Shown one piece after another: positions 6,415 to 9,862 of a DNA stretch of 9,862 nt. The stretch is from the NCBI GenBank assembly GCA_035512595.1, contig DATKDU010000063.1:1-9862 (forward strand). The letters are read 5' to 3'. Numbering within the stretch: position 1 is the stretch's first letter; each line of letters opens with the position of its first letter. The notes under the pieces were generated by a model. That model saw nothing but the letters and a program-made list of their open reading frames with translations. It ran no database searches and was not told the origin of the DNA. A program made the translations under genes and the position numbers. The stretch is from DATKDU01 sp035512595 (GTDB lineage: Bacteria > Planctomycetota > Planctomycetia > Pirellulales > Pirellulaceae).

Positions 6415-7578
6415 GTGCGACGGTTCATTCTTCTTGGTGAACTCCTGCACCCACCGCTGATCCCACAGCGATGGGAAGGAGTGCTTCTGGTAGGGGTGCT
6501 TGGCAATTGCATCCTCGTTCAGTTCGATTCCCAGCCCCGGCTTGTCGGGGAGCACGAATTCGCCGCGGTGGATTGGGTTCCAGCCGCAGACCAGGTCGTT
6601 CCGCCACGGCACGTCGTACTCGGCGAAGTTTTCCTGGACCAGGACGTGCGGCGTGGACCAGTCAAAGTGAAGTGCTGCACAGAGGGCCACGGGGCCGATC
6701 GAGCAGTGCGGCGACAGGAGCATGTCCTGCGGTTGAGCGAGGGCGGCGATCTTCTTGCCCACGTGCAGGCCCCCGCAGTGCGCCAGGTCCATCTGCACCA
6801 CGTCGCAGGCCCGCAGCGCCGCAAGCCGCTCAAATTCTTCCAGCATGTACAGCCGCTCGCCGGCGGCAATCGGAAACGGCAGCGCCTGTTTGACTTCCAA
6901 GAGCTGGTCGAGGCTGTGCGGCGTCACCGGCTCCTCGTACCAGGCCGGATCGTACTTCGCCAGCCGCCGCCCCATTTCAATGGCGCAGCTTACCGACAAC
7001 CGCCCGTGGACTTCGATCATCAAGTCGATCTCGGAGCCGACGGCTTGCCGCACGGCAGCGACGATCTGCTCCGCGTCATCCATTTCCTCGCGTGACATCT
7101 CCTTCCACGCCACGCTCAGCGGATCGAACTTCATCCCGCCATAGCCGCGCGACACGACCTCATTGGCCTTCTCGGCGTACTGCTGCGGCGTTTGTGCCCC
7201 GCCGTACCAGCCGTTGGCATACGCCGGCAATCGCTCGCGGGCCCGGCCGCCCAGGAGCTTATAGACCGGCTGGCCGCACGCTTTGCCGACGAGGTCCCAG
7301 CAGGCGATCTCCGCGCCGCTGATCGCGGTCATGACCGTCGAGCCTCCTTGATACTGATCGCGGATCAGATTGCCGAAGGTCTGCTCGATATCCAGCGGAT
7401 TGACGCCGAGAATTCGTTCTTCGAGCCACTCGTGGATCAGCGTCTGAACGGTCAGTTCCTGCCATTCGAGGGTCGCCTCGCCCACGCCGGTCAGCCCCGT
7501 GTCGGTCGTCAGCCGCAGGAAGAGGTAGTTGCGGAGGCCGCAGTTGGCGAGGAACGTTTCGAGTTTGGTGATTCGCAT
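6412..7578 (-). CDS. Enolase-superfamily sugar-acid dehydratase, D-galactonate dehydratase-like (mandelate racemase/muconate lactonizing fold)
   Basis: A 388-residue enolase-superfamily member. Such enzymes remove a proton next to a carboxylate using Mg2+ and commonly dehydrate sugar acids to 2-keto-3-deoxy acids. Seen: a capping domain (MRITKLETF, GVGEAT at 31-36), then the barrel with metal ligands E189 (in IEVHGR), E215 (in YEEPV) and E241 (in AAGERL), spaced 26 and 26 exactly as in E. coli DgoD. H191 in EVHGR and H291 in SPHCSIGP match the DgoD acid and base histidines, and the C-terminal KPGLGIELNE is also shared. This favours a DgoD-like acid-sugar dehydratase over a racemase; the exact sugar acid is not decidable here. 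I place the start at the ATG at 7578; the frame stays open to 7674 but that extension runs through a palindromic repeat and encodes nothing family-like. No Shine-Dalgarno site is seen. The gene is divergent from the secreted cyclase. Confidence 0.9.
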   Translation of the reverse strand: MRITKLETFLANCGLRNYLFLRLTTDTGLTGVGEATLEWQELTVQTLIHEWLEERILGVNPLDIEQTFGNLIRDQYQGGSTVMTAISGAEIACWDLVGKACGQPVYKLLGGRARERLPAYANGWYGGAQTPQQYAEKANEVVSRGYGGMKFDPLSVAWKEMSREEMDDAEQIVAAVRQAVGSEIDLMIEVHGRLSVSCAIEMGRRLAKYDPAWYEEPVTPHSLDQLLEVKQALPFPIAAGERLYMLEEFERLAALRACDVVQMDLAHCGGLHVGKKIAALAQPQDMLLSPHCSIGPVALCAALHFDWSTPHVLVQENFAEYDVPWRNDLVCGWNPIHRGEFVLPDKPGLGIELNEDAIAKHPYQKHSFPSLWDQRWVQEFTKKNEPSH

Positions 7579-7582
7579 CACA

Positions 7583-7643
7583 TCGTAGGACAGGTTTTCA
7601 ACCTGTCGTTTCATTCTGGACAGGTTGAAAACCTGTCCTACGA
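7583..7643. repeat. REP/BIME-like nested palindrome with GTAG feet
   Basis: Bases 7583-7607 and 7619-7643 are exact reverse complements (25 bases) around an 11-base spacer. Each arm is itself a hairpin: GACAGGTT, three-base loop TTC (or GAA), AACCTGTC, with 8-base stems. Just 5' of each hairpin stands GTAG (7585-7588 on plus, 7638-7641 on minus), both feet outward. A GTAG tetranucleotide at the foot of a short palindrome is the mark of REP elements mobilised by RAYT (TnpA_REP) transposases, and an inverted pair is the BIME layout. No transposase gene is in the window. It lies five bases upstream of the dehydratase start and in the divergent promoter region, so it may also affect transcription. 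Confidence 0.8.
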
Positions 7644-7719
7644 ACTGGACAACGGCCGCGGCGCATGTTCCCATAGGGACGCTTTGGCTTCAAGCTGCGC
7701 TCCCCCGCACGAGTTGAAC

Positions 7720-8703
7720 ATGCAACCGCGATCGATCTTCATCCTGGCGACGCTCATTGTTGCCGCTTATGCCCTCGGCCCCGGCCACGCCGCTCCTGAA
7801 AGCGACGAGACGCCGATCGGCCCCAAGTGGTGGCCGTCCAAATGGGGCGCCGACGATCAGCGCGGCGCGGCAAACCTGCTTACTTCTGAAAAAGTGCTCG
7901 AAGCCAAATCGCTCATCACCGCCGGCAACGTCTACCAGCTCGGGCGCGTCTATGAGCACGGAATGCCGATCCCCGGCAAGCGGCATTACAGCCTGACGAT
8001 TCCTGGATTGCCGACGGGAACGGCGCCTGGGAGCAACCGCATCGTCCACAACGACGAGCTGATCAGCGGCGAAATCGGCCAGATCGGCACGCAGTTCGAC
8101 GGCCTGGGGCACGTTGGCGTCCGCGTCGGCAGTGACGACGTGTTTTACAACGGCAACAAGCTGGCCGAATTTGGCGATACCTACGGCCTCAAAAAGCTGG
8201 GCGTGGAGAACGTCGGCCCGATCTTCACCCGCGGCATTCTGCTCGACGTGGCGGGGTTGAAAAAGGTCCGCAGTCTGCCGATCGGAACGGCCATCTCAGC
8301 GGCTGACCTGCAAGAAGCACTCGCCGTGACCAAAACGATGCTACGTCCCGGCGACGCGGTCTTGATCCGCACTGGCCACGGCTCGCTGTGGATGGTGGAC
8401 AACGAAAAATATGCCGAAGGGGAGCCGGGGATCAATCTCGACGCGGGCAAGTGGCTGGCCGAGCAGCAGGTGGCGCTCGTCGGCTGCGACAACTGGGCGC
8501 TGGAGGTCGTACCGAGCGAGAATCCCGACCGGCCGTTTGAGGTGCATCAGCATCTGCTCGTGCGGCACGGCATTTACGTGCTGGAAAACCTCGACCTGGA
8601 TGCATTGGCGCGGGAAAACGTGTATGAATTCGCATTCGTGTTTTCCCCGCTGCGGCTGAAAGGGGCGACGGGGTCGCCCGGGAATCCGATGGCGGTGAAG
8701 TAG
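7720..8703 (+). CDS. Secreted cyclase family protein (kynurenine formamidase-like fold, COG1878 type)
   Basis: A 327-residue protein of the cyclase family, metal-dependent hydrolases that include kynurenine formamidase and isatin hydrolase. It starts with a Sec signal peptide (MQPRSIFILATLIVAAYALG, cleavage probably after GHA at 22-24), so it should act in the periplasm or outside. Typical family stretches follow: WGADDQRGAANLLT (42-55), the metal-site region QIGTQFDGLGH (121-131), RTGHGSL (217-223) and EVHQHLL (274-280). The classical HxGTHxDxxxH motif is altered: both first histidines are Gln (Q121, Q125), while D127 and H131 remain; H276 and H278 could add ligands. Some cyclase-family groups carry a similar TQ-D-GL-H form, so the protein need not be inactive, but its reaction is unknown. 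I chose the ATG at 7720 because it begins the signal peptide; the frame is open upstream through the palindrome but this is not coding. The TAG stop is part of the downstream repeat. Confidence 0.85.
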   Translation: MQPRSIFILATLIVAAYALGPGHAAPESDETPIGPKWWPSKWGADDQRGAANLLTSEKVLEAKSLITAGNVYQLGRVYEHGMPIPGKRHYSLTIPGLPTGTAPGSNRIVHNDELISGEIGQIGTQFDGLGHVGVRVGSDDVFYNGNKLAEFGDTYGLKKLGVENVGPIFTRGILLDVAGLKKVRSLPIGTAISAADLQEALAVTKTMLRPGDAVLIRTGHGSLWMVDNEKYAEGEPGINLDAGKWLAEQQVALVGCDNWALEVVPSENPDRPFEVHQHLLVRHGIYVLENLDLDALARENVYEFAFVFSPLRLKGATGSPGNPMAVK

Positions 8704-8778
8704 GTCCCGCTTGCCGAGCGGGACCTGAAACCAGAACGATCGTGACTAGGAAAGGTCCCGTCCGGCAGGCCGACCTAC
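8700..8778. repeat. Second REP/BIME-like doublet with GTAG feet, GC-rich family
   Basis: Two related short palindromic elements face each other. Copy 1 (8700-8726, plus) is GTAG followed by a hairpin with 10-base arms, AGGTCCCGCT (8702-8711) and AGCGGGACCT (8717-8726), loop TGCCG. Copy 2 (8753-8778, read on minus) begins GTAGGTC, has TGCCG in the middle, and ends CGGGACCT, but its stem is imperfect. The two share head, centre and tail, so they are one family, in inverted orientation, with GTAG outward. The TAG in copy 1 is the cyclase stop codon (8701-8703). The doublet fills nearly the whole gap before the transporter gene and may act as terminator or mRNA stabiliser for the cyclase. Confidence 0.7.
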
Positions 8779-8780
8779 AA

Positions 8781-8784
8781 AGGA
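8781..8784 (+). promoter_or_regulatory. Weak ribosome binding site supporting the TTG start of the transporter
   Basis: AGGA stands seven to eight bases before the TTG at 8792. An in-frame stop at 8747 and the absence of any ATG between it and 8867 make TTG the only start that uses this site. The evidence is modest. Confidence 0.35.
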
Positions 8785-8791
8785 CCAGGCA

Positions 8792-9862
8792 TTGAGCGAC
8801 CAGGCGGAAAAATCAGGGGGCCAAAAGGTCGCGGCTGGGCTTCTCGCCCCGTGGGACGGCGGCGAGATGCCCATCCCACCCATGTCCGGCGGGAAGATGT
8901 GGCTGGCGCTGATCGGGCCGGGCGTCGTCCTGGCCGGCACGAGCATCGGCACGGGGGAATGGCTCTTCGGCCCGGCGGTTTCCGCTCAGTATGGGGCGAC
9001 GCTGCTGTGGATGGCGCTGACCAGCATCATCCTCCAGGTCTTCTGCAACCTGATGGCCATGCGGTACGCCATCTACTGCGGCGAGCCAATGATCGTCGGC
9101 GCGCTGCGGACGCGGCCGGGGCCGAAGTTCTGGATCATGGTGATCATCGTTCTCGATTTCGGCGCCATCTGGCCCTACAACGCCAGCAATGCGGCCGTGC
9201 CGCTGGCGGCGGCATTTCTCGGGCGATTACCGCAGCAAGGACCGGACGATTTTCTTGTGAAGTCGCTGGGCTTTGCCATCTTCCTGCTGGCCTTCGTGCC
9301 GCTCGTGTTCGGCGGGACAGTCTATCGCATGCTCGAAAAGATCATGACGGCCAAGCTGGTCGTGGTTTTGGGATTTCTGTCGTTCGTTGCCGTGTTTTTT
9401 GTGTCGCCGGGCGTGATGTGGGACGTGGCCAAGGGCTTTGTCGGTTTTGGAACGGTGCCGCTGCGCCCCGACGTGCTGATCGTGGGGCGGCATTTCAACA
9501 TCAAGTTTCAAACCGACGGGCAAAACTATCGGTTGGCGGGGACCTGGGAGCCCGACGGCACCGCCACCGGCGACCTCTATGTTCCACCGGGCTACGAAAA
9601 AGCGAATTACGACCTGCGCAAGAGGAGCGAGTGGCCCTCCGCACTCGTCGGCATTCCCGATGCCGAGTTGGCCCGGACCAAATCCTTCGCCAAGTCCCAG
9701 CGCTACTTCCTGCAAACGACCGACCAGGGAAATACTTGGACCATGGAAGGCGAAGTCATCGACCACCATCGCTGGACGGCGCAGCGGATCGAAATTCGCG
9801 AGGGGGACGAAACTGCCAGCTATTCTGCGCTGGAGCAAGTTCCCGAGCCCCATCGTGGCAAG
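8792..9862 (+). CDS. Nramp-like membrane transporter with inserted soluble domain (3' end missing)
   Basis: The frame is open to the window end, giving 357 residues. Membrane segments lie at about 37-60, 68-92, 112-142, 155-175 and 184-205, matching TM1-TM5 of the Nramp (SLC11) fold. TM1 reads IGPGVVLAGTSIGTGEW: the GPG entry is family-like, but the metal-binding DPGN is replaced by GTGE (53-56), so metal specificity cannot be assumed and divalent-metal transport is only a family guess. After TM5 comes a soluble stretch of at least 120 residues (about 233 to the end), with polar, beta-like sequence such as NYRLAGTWEPDG and NTWTMEGEVIDHHRW; standard Nramp proteins have a short loop here. By Nramp topology this insert would be periplasmic. 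Start: TTG at 8792, with AGGA eight bases before; the next in-frame starts are ATG at 8867, 8882 and 8897. TTG keeps a 30-residue polar N-terminus. It follows the cyclase by 88 bases and may be co-transcribed. Confidence 0.82.
   Translation, partial: MSDQAEKSGGQKVAAGLLAPWDGGEMPIPPMSGGKMWLALIGPGVVLAGTSIGTGEWLFGPAVSAQYGATLLWMALTSIILQVFCNLMAMRYAIYCGEPMIVGALRTRPGPKFWIMVIIVLDFGAIWPYNASNAAVPLAAAFLGRLPQQGPDDFLVKSLGFAIFLLAFVPLVFGGTVYRMLEKIMTAKLVVVLGFLSFVAVFFVSPGVMWDVAKGFVGFGTVPLRPDVLIVGRHFNIKFQTDGQNYRLAGTWEPDGTATGDLYVPPGYEKANYDLRKRSEWPSALVGIPDAELARTKSFAKSQRYFLQTTDQGNTWTMEGEVIDHHRWTAQRIEIREGDETASYSALEQVPEPHRGK

Noticed and set aside
6243..6512. Frames through the hexamer array giving Leu/Ile/Phe-rich or Arg/Lys-rich peptides
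   Set aside because: Low-complexity translation of a repeat, with no start signals or domain content.
7583..7643. CRISPR-like repeat
   Set aside because: Only two copies, inverted and not direct, with an 11-base spacer; this is a palindrome and not an array.
7579..7674. In-frame upstream extension of the dehydratase gene
   Set aside because: It translates the palindromic repeat; family proteins begin at the MRITKL-type start.
7192..7719. In-frame upstream extension of the cyclase gene
   Set aside because: It runs antisense to the dehydratase gene and through the palindrome; the signal peptide at 7720 marks the real start.
9227..9853. 208-residue minus-strand frame at the window end
   Set aside because: Antisense to the open transporter frame, which has clear membrane segments; the minus frame has no recognisable features.

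Overview
The window most likely comes from a planctomycete chromosome, probably of the Pirellulales type. The reasons are a Ser/Thr kinase with the short helical N-terminal extension and C-terminal membrane anchor common in that phylum, an EpsC-type serine acetyltransferase, a secreted cyclase-family protein, an Nramp-like membrane protein of a form I associate with planctomycetes, generally high GC, and few strong Shine-Dalgarno sites. This assignment is inference; there is no rRNA or other marker in the window.

Layout, left to right. (1) 1-876, plus strand: the 3' part of a serine O-acetyltransferase gene. (2) 936-4111, minus strand: four closely spaced genes, read from right to left as an antiquitin-type aldehyde dehydrogenase, a DUF433 antitoxin-like protein, a DUF5615 PIN-like toxin overlapping it by 17 bases, and an unrecognised protein with three membrane segments. 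The stretch from about 880 to 2530 is visibly lower in GC than its surroundings and looks acquired. (3) 4112-4575: a 464-base divergent intergenic region with a run of GC-rich hairpins and a perfect TATAAT box before the kinase. (4) 4576-6225, plus: a membrane-anchored Ser/Thr protein kinase. (5) 6226-6414: a pyrimidine-rich then purine-rich, hexamer-periodic array with a 26-base perfect inverted repeat, placed exactly between two convergent genes. (6) 6412-7578, minus: an enolase-superfamily sugar-acid dehydratase related to D-galactonate dehydratase. (7) 7583-7643: a nested palindrome made of two inverted GTAG-footed hairpins (REP/BIME-like). (8) 7720-8703, plus: a secreted cyclase/amidohydrolase-like protein. 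(9) 8700-8778: a second, different pair of inverted GTAG-footed hairpins that supplies the stop codon of the cyclase gene. (10) 8792 to the window end, plus: the N-terminal part of an Nramp-like transporter with an inserted soluble domain.

The genes are mostly metabolic or housekeeping and do not form one pathway. The dehydratase, cyclase and transporter could belong to small-molecule uptake or catabolism, but nothing ties them together beyond proximity. The most interesting content lies between the genes: two different GTAG-footed REP-like doublets with the same outward-facing architecture within 1.2 kb, and the hexamer-periodic giant inverted repeat. I see no CRISPR array, tRNA, rRNA, insertion sequence or phage gene.
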